Assembly (NCBI RefSeq): GCF_021491915.1
Contig: NZ_CP090836.1
Location: 657,001-721,000 of the forward strand
DNA: 64,000 bases
DNA from: Paracoccus everestensis
GTDB taxonomy: Bacteria; Pseudomonadota; Alphaproteobacteria; Rhodobacterales; Rhodobacteraceae
Reading direction: 5' to 3'
Under the pieces are notes generated by a model. The model was not told the origin of the DNA. It worked only from the letters and a program-made list of their open reading frames with translations, and searched no databases. Position numbers and translations under genes: made by a program. Each line of letters begins with the position of its first letter. The stretch's first letter is position 1. Positions 1-9,041 of the stretch are shown here, piece by piece.

Positions 1-719
1 CCATCGCCAAGGACAAGCGCGGCGAGGCGCCCTTCAGCGTGGACGCGAACCTGCTGCACACCTCCAGCGAGGGCAAGGCGCTGGAAAATCCCGCCGAGGC
101 CGCCCCCGATTACGTTTATCAGCGCACCGTGAACCCCGAGGATGCGCCGGACCAGCCGGAATTCGTGGAAATCACCTTTGAACGCGGCGATGCGGTGGCG
201 ATCGACGGTCAGGCGCTGTCGCCCGCCACGATCCTGACCCGGTTGAACGAGTTGGGTGGCAAGCATGGCATCGGCCGGCTGGACTTCGTGGAAAACCGCT
301 TCGTCGGCATGAAGTCGCGCGGCATCTATGAAACGCCGGGCGGCACGATCCTGCTGGAAGCCCATCGCGGGATCGAGCAGATCACGCTGGACAGCGGGTC
401 GGGCCACCTCAAGGACAGCCTGATGCCGCGCTATGCGGAACTGATCTATAACGGCTTCTGGTTCAGCCCCGAACGCGAGATGCTGCAGGCGCTGATCGAC
501 AAGTCGCAGGAACACGTGTCGGGCACCGTGCGGCTGAAGCTTTACAAGGGGCTGGCCACCTGCGTCGGCCGCTGGTCGGACCAGTCGCTTTATTCCGAGG
601 CCCATGTCACCTTCGAGGACGACGCGGGCGCCTATGACCAGAAGGACGCGGCGGGCTTCATCCGCCTGAACGCGCTGCGCCTGAAGCTGGTCGCGAACCG
701 CAACGCGCGGAACAGGTAA
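1..719 (+). CDS. argG: Argininosuccinate synthase, C-terminal part (cut by window edge)
   Basis: Argininosuccinate synthase joins citrulline and aspartate with ATP in arginine biosynthesis in the cytoplasm. The reading frame is open from base 3, so the gene enters from the left. About 238 residues are present of a family that is usually near 400. The stretch [19 protein letters not shown] near the left edge is a hallmark of the family. The rest follows the C-terminal synthetase and multimerisation domain to a normal end. A GTG at 39 is internal and not the start. A strong terminator hairpin follows the stop, so argG probably ends its transcript here. Confidence 0.95.
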   Translation, partial: IAKDKRGEAPFSVDANLLHTSSEGKALENPAEAAPDYVYQRTVNPEDAPDQPEFVEITFERGDAVAIDGQALSPATILTRLNELGGKHGIGRLDFVENRFVGMKSRGIYETPGGTILLEAHRGIEQITLDSGSGHLKDSLMPRYAELIYNGFWFSPEREMLQALIDKSQEHVSGTVRLKLYKGLATCVGRWSDQSLYSEAHVTFEDDAGAYDQKDAAGFIRLNALRLKLVANRNARNR

Positions 720-741
720 GCCGCCCGCATCACGGACAAAG

Positions 742-770
742 GGCCGCGGCACCCCCGCGGCCTTTTCTTT
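742..770 (+). terminator. Rho-independent terminator after argG
   Basis: Perfect 8-bp stem GGCCGCGG / CCGCGGCC (742-749 with 755-762) and a 5-base loop, followed by TTTTCTTT. It lies 22 bases after the argG stop and before mogA. Confidence 0.85.
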
Positions 771-818
771 TGCGCGGCCCTGTCCCACAGTGGCCGGGTC
801 CAGCAGAAGGCCCGCCGC

Positions 819-1367
819 ATGACCGCCCCCGCAACCGATCGTCCCGCCCGCATCAGCATCGTCACCGTCAGCGACCGCGCCGCCCGCGGCGAATACGAAG
901 ACAAGGGCGGCCCCGGCGCCGAGGCCTGGCTGCGCGACGTGGTAACCTCGCCCATGCAGATCAGCCAGGTGATCATCCCCGACGGGCGCGAGGGCGTGGC
1001 CGCGACCCTGCGCGAACTGGTCGAGGGCGGGGCCGACCTGATCCTGGTCACCGGCGGCACCGGTCCCGCCCCCCGCGACCAGACGCCCGAGGCGGTGATG
1101 GACGTGGCCGAAAAGGAACTGGAAGGCTTTGGAGAGGAAATGCGCCGCGCGTCCTTGCGCGAGGTGCCGACCGCGATCCTGTCGCGTCAGACGGCGGTGA
1201 TCAGGGACGCGACGCTGATCATTACCTTGCCGGGGAAGCCTGCGGCGATTGCAACGTGCTTGAACGCGGTCTTTGCGGCGGTGCCTTATTGTCTGGATCT
1301 GATCGGGGCGGCGAGGGTAGAAACGGATGCGGGAAAGGTGAAGGCGTTTCGACCGGGAACAGAGTGA
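819..1367 (+). CDS. mogA: Molybdopterin adenylyltransferase (MogA/MoaB family)
   Basis: The family activates molybdopterin by adenylation before molybdenum insertion in molybdenum-cofactor synthesis. The 182-residue protein starts with a beta strand followed by VSDRAARGEYEDKG, then has the VTGGTGPAPRDQTPEA substrate loop around residues 77-92. The later stretches FGEEMRRASL and VPTAILSRQ match E. coli MogA better than MoaB, so MogA is preferred. The ATG is preceded by AGAAGG at 7-8 bases. No other molybdenum-cofactor gene is in view, so the gene appears to stand alone between argG and a low-GC islet. Confidence 0.9.
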   Translation: MTAPATDRPARISIVTVSDRAARGEYEDKGGPGAEAWLRDVVTSPMQISQVIIPDGREGVAATLRELVEGGADLILVTGGTGPAPRDQTPEAVMDVAEKELEGFGEEMRRASLREVPTAILSRQTAVIRDATLIITLPGKPAAIATCLNAVFAAVPYCLDLIGAARVETDAGKVKAFRPGTE

Positions 1368-1394
1368 AAGCGTGAATAAGTATGCGCCTTTGTC

Positions 1395-1745
1395 TTAGAT
1401 CGTTATCCCAAGTTTGGTGCTTAACTCTTGTTTCATATATGCTACTGCAATGTCTTTCATTACGCTTAAACCAACACCTCCCACCTTTGCGGCAGAATCC
1501 TTTGTTTTCTGCCATATTCCTTCGTCTCTGATTGATGTTAGATAGTCGTGGCCTTGGTTTGTAATGCGGAATACACCTTTATTTACTTCTTGAAAAAACC
1601 CTGCATCCGTAAGCCACTTAGCATGCATGTGACGCTTTAAGTCGTCATTGGAGGGACTCATATGTAGAGGCGCAAGAAGGAAAGGCTGATTGCTTTCCTC
1701 CGCTTCAAAGAGCAAGGATCGAATAAAATCGTCATCGCGTTTCAA
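1395..1745 (-). CDS. DUF2513-like protein in a low-GC islet
   Basis: The 116-residue protein opens with MKRDDDFIRSLLFEAEE and ends with a winged-helix-like part (FRITNQGHDYLTSIRDEGIW) and a C-terminal helix. This matches my memory of the DUF2513 family, small proteins of unknown function common in phages and mobile islands. The start is TTG at 1745, supported by AAGGAG seven bases upstream on the minus strand; there is no good ATG alternative. Base composition is clearly lower in G+C than all neighbours, with codons such as AAA, TTA and ATA that are rare elsewhere in the window. It is probably acquired DNA. Function cannot be inferred. Confidence 0.7.
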   Translation of the reverse strand: MKRDDDFIRSLLFEAEESNQPFLLAPLHMSPSNDDLKRHMHAKWLTDAGFFQEVNKGVFRITNQGHDYLTSIRDEGIWQKTKDSAAKVGGVGLSVMKDIAVAYMKQELSTKLGITI

Positions 1746-1812
1746 TTATTTTCTCCTTCAACTTAGTCATTTAGCGATGGTGACGCAGAGTGCGATAAAG
1801 TTACTACAATAT

Positions 1813-2529
1813 TCACCCCAACCACCCCACCACAATCGGCGCAATGACCGCTGTCAGCACCGCGTTCAGCCCCATCCCGATCCCCGAGAACGCGCCTGCC
1901 GTCTCGTTCACCTGAAACGCCCTTGCCGTCCCAATTCCATGTGCGGCGACCCCCACGGCGAAGCCGCGCGCGCGCCAGTCCCTTACCCGCAGCACGTTCA
2001 GCAGGGGCGTCACGATGATGGCCCCGAAAATGCCGGTCAGAAGGACCAAGGCGGCGGTCAGGGTCGGCTGGCCGCCGATCCGCTCGGCGATGCCAATGGC
2101 GACGGGGGCGGTGGTGGACTTGGGCGCGAGCGAGGCGAGGACCGGGCCGCTGATCCCGAAGGCGCGGGCGATCAGCAGGGCCGACACGATCGCCACGCCC
2201 GATCCCACGACCAGACCTGCCAGCATCGGCCAGGCGGCGCGGCGCACGCGGGGCAAGTTGTCATAGAGCGGCAGGGCCAGGCAGACCGTGGCGGGGCCAA
2301 GCATGAAATGCACGAACTGCGCGCCCTCGAAATAGGTGGCGTAATTGGTGCCTGTCGCGCCCAGCAGCGCCGCCAGCAGGATCACCGCGATCAGCACCGG
2401 ATTGGCCCAGCTTTGCCGCCCCGCTGCGCGAAACAGCGCGTCGCCGATCACATAGGCCACCAGCGTCGCGGTCAGCCACAGCAGCGGCCCTTGGGCCAGA
2501 TAGGACCAGATCAGCGCCGGGTCAGTCAT
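1813..2529 (-). CDS. lrgB: LrgB family membrane protein
   Basis: LrgB proteins are inner-membrane proteins, partners of LrgA/CidA, linked to murein hydrolase control or to export of small carboxylates. The 238 residues are almost entirely hydrophobic, with six or seven predicted membrane segments. The family region LASLAPKSTTAPVAIGIAERIGG is clear near the middle, and AAHGIGTARAFQ near the C terminus. It starts inside the end of lrgA (8-base overlap), so the two are translated together. The usual LytS/LytR regulators are absent nearby, so control is unknown. Confidence 0.88.
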   Translation of the reverse strand: MTDPALIWSYLAQGPLLWLTATLVAYVIGDALFRAAGRQSWANPVLIAVILLAALLGATGTNYATYFEGAQFVHFMLGPATVCLALPLYDNLPRVRRAAWPMLAGLVVGSGVAIVSALLIARAFGISGPVLASLAPKSTTAPVAIGIAERIGGQPTLTAALVLLTGIFGAIIVTPLLNVLRVRDWRARGFAVGVAAHGIGTARAFQVNETAGAFSGIGMGLNAVLTAVIAPIVVGWLG

Positions 2530-2902
2530 CCCTCGCCCCCTTCAGTGCCGAAGGATCGACCGTCCCCGTCCACCGTGCCACCCACTGGAAGGCCAGCGCC
2601 CCCGCCGCGATCGCCAGCACCGTGGACCCCATGATCGCAAGCGCAAGCCCGATGCCATGTTCCTGCAGCACCGGCAGGTGGGCCACGACACCCACCCCCG
2701 CAGGCACGAAGAACAGCGACAGATGCGACAGCAGGCCCTGGGCAGTCGGCCTCAGCCGCGCGGCAAGCGCCGGGCGCAGGATGCAGGCCGCGACCAGCAG
2801 GCAGAGCCCCACGACCGGGCCGGGCAGGGGCAGGTCCAGGGCGCGGGACAGGATCTCTCCGACCAGCTCAAAGGCCAGAATCAGGGACAGGGCGGTGATC
2901 AT
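2522..2902 (-). CDS. lrgA: LrgA/CidA family membrane protein
   Basis: This 126-residue, four-segment membrane protein has the family core LPLPGPVVGLCLL around residues 24-36 and LFFVPAGVGVVAHL around 63-76. CidA/LrgA proteins are holin-like and work with an LrgB partner. It is the first gene of the minus-strand pair and overlaps lrgB by 8 bases. It is transcribed away from smc, and the two start codons are about 140 bases apart, so that gap should hold promoters for both directions. The gene name reflects family membership, not proven function. Confidence 0.87.
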   Translation of the reverse strand: MITALSLILAFELVGEILSRALDLPLPGPVVGLCLLVAACILRPALAARLRPTAQGLLSHLSLFFVPAGVGVVAHLPVLQEHGIGLALAIMGSTVLAIAAGALAFQWVARWTGTVDPSALKGARDD

Positions 2903-3044
2903 GGGCCAATGGTAGCAAGAAACCGCCCGTCGACTAGGCCGATCTTGTGGAAAGTGTGTTGCGTTGCGCCAGATATAGCGCGGACAGGTTGACTCGGACC
3001 CCTGTCATGCGACAATCGGCATAAGAACAAAAAGGAACCACTGC

Positions 3045-6000
3045 TTGCGCTTCGACCGTCTGCGACTGAACGGCTTCAAAAGCTTCGTGGACCCGACCGA
3101 CCTGGTCATCCGCGAGGGGCTGACGGGCGTGGTCGGCCCGAACGGCTGCGGCAAGTCGAACCTGCTCGAGGCGCTGCGTTGGGTCATGGGCGAGAACCGC
3201 CCCACCGCCATGCGCGGCGAGGGGATGGAGGACGTGATCTTCGCGGGCACCGCCCGCCGTTCGGCCCGCGCCCATGCCGAGGTCGTGCTGACGGTGGACA
3301 ACCGCGACCGCCTGGCCCCTGCGGGTTTCAACGACAATGACCAGTTCGACATCGTGCGCCGGATCACCCGCGACGCGGGGTCGGCCTACAAGATCGGCGG
3401 CAAGGACGTGCGGGCGCGCGACGTGCAGATGCTGTTCGCCGATGCCTCGACCGGGGCGCACAGCCCGGCCCTGGTGCGGCAGGGCCAGATCAGCGAACTG
3501 ATCAGCGCCAAGCCCCGGTCCCGTCGCCGGATCCTGGAGGAGGCGGCGGGGATCAGCGGGCTTTATCAGCGCCGCCACGAGGCCGAACTGAAGCTGAACG
3601 GGGCGGAAGCGAACCTGACGCGCGTCGATGATACGCTGGACCAGTTGTCCACCCAGGTCGTGTCGCTGACCCGGCAGGCCCGCACCGCCGCGCGATACCG
3701 CGACATCGGCGCGGCGCTGCGCCTGGCCGAGGGGGCGCTGCTTTATCGCCGCTGGTCCGAGGCCGAGGCGGCGCGGCTGGCCGCAGCCGAGGCGCTGACA
3801 ACGGCGATCCGCGATGCGGGCGCCGCCGAGGCGGCATCGCGTGAGGCGGCTGCGCGGCGAGAGGCGGCGGACGCGGCCCTGCCCGCGTTGCGCGAGGAAG
3901 AACAGGTCGCCGCAGCCATCCTGTCGCGCATCCTGGTCGAACGCGAGGCCCTGGATGACGACGATGCGCGTGCCGCGCAGGCCGTCATTGGCCTGCAGGC
4001 GCGCATCGCCCAGCTTGCCCATGACATCGACCGGGAAGAATCGCTGAACCGCGATGCCGGCGAGGTGGTCGAACGGCTGGCTGCCGAGAAAGCCGCGTTG
4101 GAGCACGCCGCCCAGGGCCATGACGACCGCCTGGACGCTGCCGCCCATGCTGCCGAAGAGGCTGCCGAGGCGCTGCGCGAGATCGAGGCGCGGCTGGCGG
4201 AACTGACCGACGAGGCCGCCCGGCTGGCGGCGCAACATCAATCGGCGGAACGGCTGGTGGCGGATTTGCGTGCCATGCTGGCCCGGTCCGAACGCGCCGC
4301 CGCCGACGCACAGGCCGGTGCCGACCGCGCGGCCGAGGCCGGCGCCGCAGCCGAAGAAGCACTTGCCGTGGCGGAACAGGCGCAGGAAGCCGCCGCCGGG
4401 CGCGCCGAAGCCGCCGAGGACGCGCTGGCCGCCGCCGAGGCCGCCCGCACCGAGGCCGAGGCGGTCGAATCCGCCGCCCGCATCGCACGGGCCGAGGCAG
4501 AGGGTGAGGCCGGTGCGCTTGCCGCTGAAATGGCCGCATTGCGGCGGCTGGTGGAACGCGGTGGCTCCGGGGGCAGGGCGATCCTGGACAAGGTCGCGGT
4601 CGCCAGGGGCTACGAGCTTGCCCTTGGCGCGGCGCTTGGTGACGATCTGCGGATGGGACTGGCCGGAATGGGCGAAAGCGGCTGGCATCTGCTGGCCGCC
4701 TGGGACGATCCGCAGCCCTTGCCGGACGGCGCGGACGCCCTTTCGCTTCATGTCGATGGTCCCGATGTTCTGGCGCGACGGTTGTCTCAGGTGGGGCTTG
4801 TTGCGGATGCCGCTGCGGCCGACCTCTTGCAATCCGCGTTGCAGCCCGGCCAGCGTCTGGTCACGCCTGCGGGCGATCTGTTCCGCTGGGACGGGATGCG
4901 GGTCATGGCGAGCGAGGCCTCGTCCACCGCTGCGCTGCACCTGCAAAAGGTGAACCAGCTTGCGGAATTGGCGGAACAGGCCGCCGAAGCCGAGGCCCGG
5001 GCCGATGTCGCCATCCAGGCGCATGAGGACGCGCGGGCCGTCCTGTCGGACGCCACGGCGACCGAGAAATCCGCCCGCGATGCCCGGCGCGACGCCGAAC
5101 GGAGCCTGTCGGATGCGGCCCGCGCCCTGACGCGAACGGAATCGGATCTGTCGATGGCCCGCAGCCGTGCTGAATCGGCACGCGCGGAACTGGCCCGGCA
5201 TGGGGCGGATGCCGATGACGCGCGCGGCCGTTTGGCCCAAGCCTGCGCGGCATTGGCGGAATTGCCTGATCGGGACGATGCGGCCGCAGCCCTGGACCAT
5301 GCCCGCACCGGGGTCGAGGCCGCGCGGATCGCCACCATGGCGCGCCGCGCGGCCCTTGACGAATTGCGCCGCGAGGGCAGCGACCGTTCCCGGCGCCTGC
5401 ACCAGATCGCCAAGGACCAGGCCGGCTGGACGCAGCGGCTGGAACAGGCCGTGACGCGCGCCGCCGAACTGATCGACCGGCGCGACGCCGCGACGGACGA
5501 CCTGGCCCAGGCGCAGGCACAGCCCGCCTTGCTGGCTCAACGCCGTTCCAGCCTGGCGGAACAGGAAGCGCAGGCGACGGCGCGATTGTCCGACGCCCGC
5601 GATGCCCTGTCTGCCGCCGAGGATGGGGCCCGCAGTGCCGCCCATGCCGAACGGGAAGCCGAGCGTGCCGCATCCGAGGCCCGCGAAGCCCGCGCCATGC
5701 GCGAGGCCCGAACCGAGGCCGCCCGCGACGCGGAAGCCGCCGCCCGCCAACGCATTCAGGAAGAGGCCGAGACGACGCCGCAGGCGTTGCTGGCCTCACT
5801 GGGGCAGATCGACCCGGATACGCCCGCCGCCGCACTTGACGACCGGATCGCCCGGTTGCGCACGCAGCGCGACGGATTGGGCGCGGTCAACCTGCGCGCC
5901 GAGGAAGACAAGCGAGAGCTGGAAGCCGAGCGCGACCGGCTTGCGACTGAGAAGACCGATCTGGAAGACGCGATCCGCACGCTGCGCGCGGGCATCACCA

Positions 6001-6497
6001 GCCTGAACCGCGAAGGGCGCGAACGGCTGCTGGCGGCTTTCGATGCGGTGAACGCGAATTTCACCACGCTGTTCACCACCCTGTTCGGCGGCGGAGAGGC
6101 GCGGCTGGTGCTGGTCGAATCCGACGATCCGCTGGATGCGGGACTGGAAATCCTGTGCCAGCCTCCGGGCAAGAAGCTGTCCACCTTGTCGTTGCTGTCC
6201 GGGGGCGAGCAGACCCTGACCGCCATGGCGCTGATCTTTGCGGTGTTCCTGGCCAACCCCGCCCCCATCTGCGTGCTGGACGAGGTGGACGCGCCGCTGG
6301 ACGACGCCAATGTCAGCCGCTTCTGCGACCTGCTGGATGCAATGACGCGGCGCACCGATACGCGTTTCCTGATCATCACCCACCACGCCGTCACCATGGC
6401 GCGCATGGACCGGCTGTTCGGCGTGACCATGGTCGAACAGGGCGTCAGCCAGCTTGTCAGCGTGGACCTGAAGCGCGCCGAGGCTCTGGTCGCGTGA
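3045..6497 (+). CDS. smc: Chromosome partition protein Smc
   Basis: Smc is the ATPase of the bacterial condensin complex with ScpA and ScpB, and compacts and separates chromosomes. The 1150 residues show the full layout: N-terminal head with Walker A GPNGCGKS at 31-38, a first long Ala/Glu/Arg-rich coiled coil, a hinge around residues 500-640, a second coiled coil, and a C-terminal head with signature LSGGEQ near 1052 and Walker B CVLDEVDAPLDD. The start is TTG at 3045 with AAAGGAA about seven bases upstream, and the first residues (MRFDRLRLNGFKSF) match the family N terminus. ScpA/ScpB are not in the window. The high alanine content of the coils reflects GC pressure and gives long antisense open frames. 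Confidence 0.97.
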   Translation: MRFDRLRLNGFKSFVDPTDLVIREGLTGVVGPNGCGKSNLLEALRWVMGENRPTAMRGEGMEDVIFAGTARRSARAHAEVVLTVDNRDRLAPAGFNDNDQFDIVRRITRDAGSAYKIGGKDVRARDVQMLFADASTGAHSPALVRQGQISELISAKPRSRRRILEEAAGISGLYQRRHEAELKLNGAEANLTRVDDTLDQLSTQVVSLTRQARTAARYRDIGAALRLAEGALLYRRWSEAEAARLAAAEALTTAIRDAGAAEAASREAAARREAADAALPALREEEQVAAAILSRILVEREALDDDDARAAQAVIGLQARIAQLAHDIDREESLNRDAGEVVERLAAEKAALEHAAQGHDDRLDAAAHAAEEAAEALREIEARLAELTDEAARLAAQHQSAERLVADLRAMLARSERAAADAQAGADRAAEAGAAAEEALAVAEQAQEAAAGRAEAAEDALAAAEAARTEAEAVESAARIARAEAEGEAGALAAEMAALRRLVERGGSGGRAILDKVAVARGYELALGAALGDDLRMGLAGMGESGWHLLAAWDDPQPLPDGADALSLHVDGPDVLARRLSQVGLVADAAAADLLQSALQPGQRLVTPAGDLFRWDGMRVMASEASSTAALHLQKVNQLAELAEQAAEAEARADVAIQAHEDARAVLSDATATEKSARDARRDAERSLSDAARALTRTESDLSMARSRAESARAELARHGADADDARGRLAQACAALAELPDRDDAAAALDHARTGVEAARIATMARRAALDELRREGSDRSRRLHQIAKDQAGWTQRLEQAVTRAAELIDRRDAATDDLAQAQAQPALLAQRRSSLAEQEAQATARLSDARDALSAAEDGARSAAHAEREAERAASEAREARAMREARTEAARDAEAAARQRIQEEAETTPQALLASLGQIDPDTPAAALDDRIARLRTQRDGLGAVNLRAEEDKRELEAERDRLATEKTDLEDAIRTLRAGITSLNREGRERLLAAFDAVNANFTTLFTTLFGGGEARLVLVESDDPLDAGLEILCQPPGKKLSTLSLLSGGEQTLTAMALIFAVFLANPAPICVLDEVDAPLDDANVSRFCDLLDAMTRRTDTRFLIITHHAVTMARMDRLFGVTMVEQGVSQLVSVDLKRAEALVA

Positions 6498-6547
6498 CAG
6501 ATGCCTTGCTAGGCTGCCGCGCGAATCCGAGCCATACGAGGGACATC

Positions 6548-7003
6548 ATGAGCATCGAAGCGATCCTGGCCGACAAGGGCATCACCCTTCCCGCAGCCCC
6601 TGCGCCCGCCGCGAACTATGTGCCCTTTGTGCAGACCGGCAACCTGGTCTTCGTGTCCGGCCAGATCAGCCAGGACGAGGGCGGATTGATCAAGGGCCGC
6701 CTGGGCGACGGCATGACGGTCGAGGAGGGCGCCGCCGCCGCGCGCCGCTGCGGGCTGTCGCTGATCGCGCAACTCAAGGCTGCCGTGGGCGATCTGGACC
6801 GCATGAAGCGCGTGGTCAAGCTGACGGGCTTTGTGAATTCCACCCCGGATTTCACCGACCAGCCCAAGGTGATCAACGGCTGTTCCGACCTGATGGTCGA
6901 GGTGTTCGGCGACGCAGGCCGCCATGCCCGCGCCGCCGTGTCCGCCGCAGCCCTGCCCCTGGGCGTCGCGGTCGAGGTCGAAGCCATCTTCGAGGTGGCG
7001 TGA
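6548..7003 (+). CDS. RidA family protein (YjgF-like)
   Basis: RidA-type proteins hydrolyse reactive enamine/imine intermediates released by PLP enzymes. The 151-residue protein has the family features FVSGQISQDEGG near the N terminus and DLDRMKRVVKLTGFVNS in the middle, and ends in a VEVEAIFEVA strand. Length suits the longer RidA subgroup (about 150). Because YjgF subfamilies differ in activity, only family level is claimed. The ATG at 6548 follows CGAGGG. The stop overlaps the start of the next gene (TGATG), suggesting translational coupling. Confidence 0.88.
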   Translation: MSIEAILADKGITLPAAPAPAANYVPFVQTGNLVFVSGQISQDEGGLIKGRLGDGMTVEEGAAAARRCGLSLIAQLKAAVGDLDRMKRVVKLTGFVNSTPDFTDQPKVINGCSDLMVEVFGDAGRHARAAVSAAALPLGVAVEVEAIFEVA

Positions 7004-7755
7004 TGGCGCTGCCCGCCGCCTTTCTGACAAAGCCGATCGCCCATCGCGGCCTGCACGGCCTTGGCATTCCCGAAAACAGCCTTGCCGCCGCGCAAGCCGC
7101 CATTGACGCGGGCTATGGGATCGAACTGGACATCCAGCCCGCCCGCGACGGCACGCCGATGGTGTTTCACGATTACGACCTCGCGCGGCTGACGGGCAGC
7201 CAGGGCCTTGTCACGGATTTCGCCCCCGATTCCCTGGCGGTCCGGCGTCTGATGGGGACCGACCACCCTATCCCGACCCTGCGGCAGTTCCTGGATCTTG
7301 TCGCGGGGCGCGTGCCCCTGCTGATCGAGATCAAGGACCAGGATATGTCGCTTGGCCCTGACATCGGGCGGCTGCACGAAAGGGTGGCGGATGTCCTGCA
7401 AGGCTATGGCGGGGCGGTTGCCGTGATGTCCTTCAACCCCCATGTGGTCGCGGCCTTTCACAAGCTGGCCCCTGCCATCCCTGTCGGCCTGACGACCTGC
7501 GGCTACGCCGAGCAGGACTGGCCCGGCATCCCCGAGGAAACCCGCAGCCACCTCGCGGGGATCAACGATTTCGACCAGTCGGGCGCCTGCTTCGTGTCCC
7601 ATGACAAGCACGACCTTGCCAATCCGCGCCTTGACGCGCTGAAGGCGCAAGGGGTGCCAGTCTTGTGCTGGACGATCCGCAGCGCAGCCGAGGAGGCATT
7701 GGCCCGTCGCGTTGCGGAGAACATCACCTTCGAGGGCTATCGGGCCGCGTCCTAG
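7003..7755 (+). CDS. Glycerophosphodiester phosphodiesterase
   Basis: GDPD enzymes cleave glycerophosphodiesters to glycerol-3-phosphate and an alcohol. The 250-residue TIM-barrel protein shows the metal and catalytic set: IAHRG near residue 13, PENS, GIELDIQPARDG with acidic metal ligands, and the catalytic HD in VFHDYDLARLTG. LIEIKDQ follows. There is no signal peptide, so it is cytoplasmic, like UgpQ. The ATG at 7003 overlaps the RidA stop; a GTG one codon earlier is possible but less likely. A hairpin-bearing intergenic repeat follows directly. Confidence 0.9.
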   Translation: MALPAAFLTKPIAHRGLHGLGIPENSLAAAQAAIDAGYGIELDIQPARDGTPMVFHDYDLARLTGSQGLVTDFAPDSLAVRRLMGTDHPIPTLRQFLDLVAGRVPLLIEIKDQDMSLGPDIGRLHERVADVLQGYGGAVAVMSFNPHVVAAFHKLAPAIPVGLTTCGYAEQDWPGIPEETRSHLAGINDFDQSGACFVSHDKHDLANPRLDALKAQGVPVLCWTIRSAAEEALARRVAENITFEGYRAAS

Positions 7756-7808
7756 CCGGGGGTTTCACACCCCCGGACCCCCGTGGGATATTTGGGCCAA
7801 GATGAAAG
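7756..7808 (+). repeat. Dispersed GGATATTT intergenic repeat, copy a
   Basis: An 8-bp perfect hairpin CCGGGGGT-TTCAC-ACCCCCGG (7756-7776) is followed by a C-run, GGGATATTT and GGGCCAAGATGAAAG. The same order recurs at five other intergenic places in the window. It begins right after the stop of the phosphodiesterase gene and may also serve as its 3' end. Confidence 0.7.
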
Positions 7809-7870
7809 TCCCCGGCTTTTCTGAACAGGCAGCCGCTGACAAACCTGTCCCGAGCGCCTAGCTTTGCCCC

Positions 7871-9001
7871 ATGAACGCGCTGACCCTGAACACCCATCCC
7901 GCCATCGCCGCGATCCCGCCCGACACTTGGGACGCGCTTGGCGACGGCAATCCCTTTACCACGCATCGCTTTCTGCTGGCCTTGGAGGAATCCGGGTCGG
8001 TAGGGCGGGGGACCGGCTGGCAACCCTTGCACGTCACGCTCGAGGCAGAGGGCAAGGTGGTGGGTGCGGCGCCGCTCTATGCCAAGTCCCACAGCCAGGG
8101 CGAATACATCTTCGACCACGCCTGGGCCGAGGCTTATGCACGCGCGGGCGGGCGCTATTACCCGAAATTGCAGGCGGCGGTGCCATTCACCCCCGTCACC
8201 GGCGCCAGGCTGCTGACGCGCGATCCTGCCATGCGCCAATCGCTGCTGGCGGGTCTGACGCGGGTCGCGGAACGGGGCGGGGCGTCGGGGGTCCATGTGA
8301 CCTTTTGCACCGAAGCCGAAGCAGAGGCGGGGGCCGGGATCGGCTTTCTGCCTCGCGTCACCCAGCAGTTTCATTGGCTGAACCGAGGTTACGGCAGCTA
8401 TGACGATTTCCTGGCCGCGCTGTCGTCTCGCAAGCGCAAGGATTTGCGCAAGGAACGCAGCAAGGCGCAGGCGTTCGGCGGCACGATCCGGCACCTGACG
8501 GGCGACGACCTGCGGCCCCATCATTGGGATGCCTTCTGGGCCTTCTACCAGGATACCGGCAGCCGCAAATGGGGGCGGCCTTATCTGACGCGCGCGTTTT
8601 TCGACCACCTGCACCAGACGATGCGAAACGACATCCTGCTGGTCCTGGCAGAACGTGACGGACAGCCCGTTGCAGGGGCGCTGAACTTCCTGGGGCCGGA
8701 CGCCATCTATGGCCGCTATTGGGGCTGCGTCGAGGATCACCCGTTCCTGCATTTCGAACTGTGCTATCACCAGGCCATCGACGTGGCCATCGCGCGCGGC
8801 CTGTCGCGGGTCGAGGCCGGCGCCCAGGGCGAACACAAGCTGGCGCGCGGATATGAACCGGTCGCCACCCATTCTCTGCACTGGGTTGCCGACGAAGGCT
8901 TTGGGCGTGCCCTGGCCGATTATCTGGACCGCGAACGCGACGCCATGGGCGATGAGATCGAGGCCCTGGCCGGGTTCACCCCCTTCCGCAAGGAAGGCTA
9001 G
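7871..9001 (+). CDS. GNAT/FemAB-like acyltransferase (PF04339-type)
   Basis: This 376-residue protein resembles the family formerly called DUF482, a double GNAT-fold relative of FemAB peptidoglycan transferases. Visible features are the N-terminal NPFTTHRFLLALEESGSVG, the basic stretch LSSRKRKDLRKERSKA near 187-202, and the C-terminal YWGCVEDHPFLHFELCYHQAID followed by VEAGAQGEHKLARGY. That last motif is typical of the family. No signal peptide or membrane segment is seen. The substrate is unknown. It stands alone between an intergenic repeat and a convergent peroxiredoxin gene. Confidence 0.82.
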   Translation: MNALTLNTHPAIAAIPPDTWDALGDGNPFTTHRFLLALEESGSVGRGTGWQPLHVTLEAEGKVVGAAPLYAKSHSQGEYIFDHAWAEAYARAGGRYYPKLQAAVPFTPVTGARLLTRDPAMRQSLLAGLTRVAERGGASGVHVTFCTEAEAEAGAGIGFLPRVTQQFHWLNRGYGSYDDFLAALSSRKRKDLRKERSKAQAFGGTIRHLTGDDLRPHHWDAFWAFYQDTGSRKWGRPYLTRAFFDHLHQTMRNDILLVLAERDGQPVAGALNFLGPDAIYGRYWGCVEDHPFLHFELCYHQAIDVAIARGLSRVEAGAQGEHKLARGYEPVATHSLHWVADEGFGRALADYLDRERDAMGDEIEALAGFTPFRKEG

Positions 9002-9041
9002 ACCGGCAGGCTGCCCCGCCGGTCCCGAATGGATCGGGTGA

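Noticed and set aside
2934-5750. 938-codon open frame opposite smc
   Set aside because: Low-complexity Gly/Arg/Gln-rich translation antisense to clear Smc coiled-coil coding; a by-product of GC-rich third positions.
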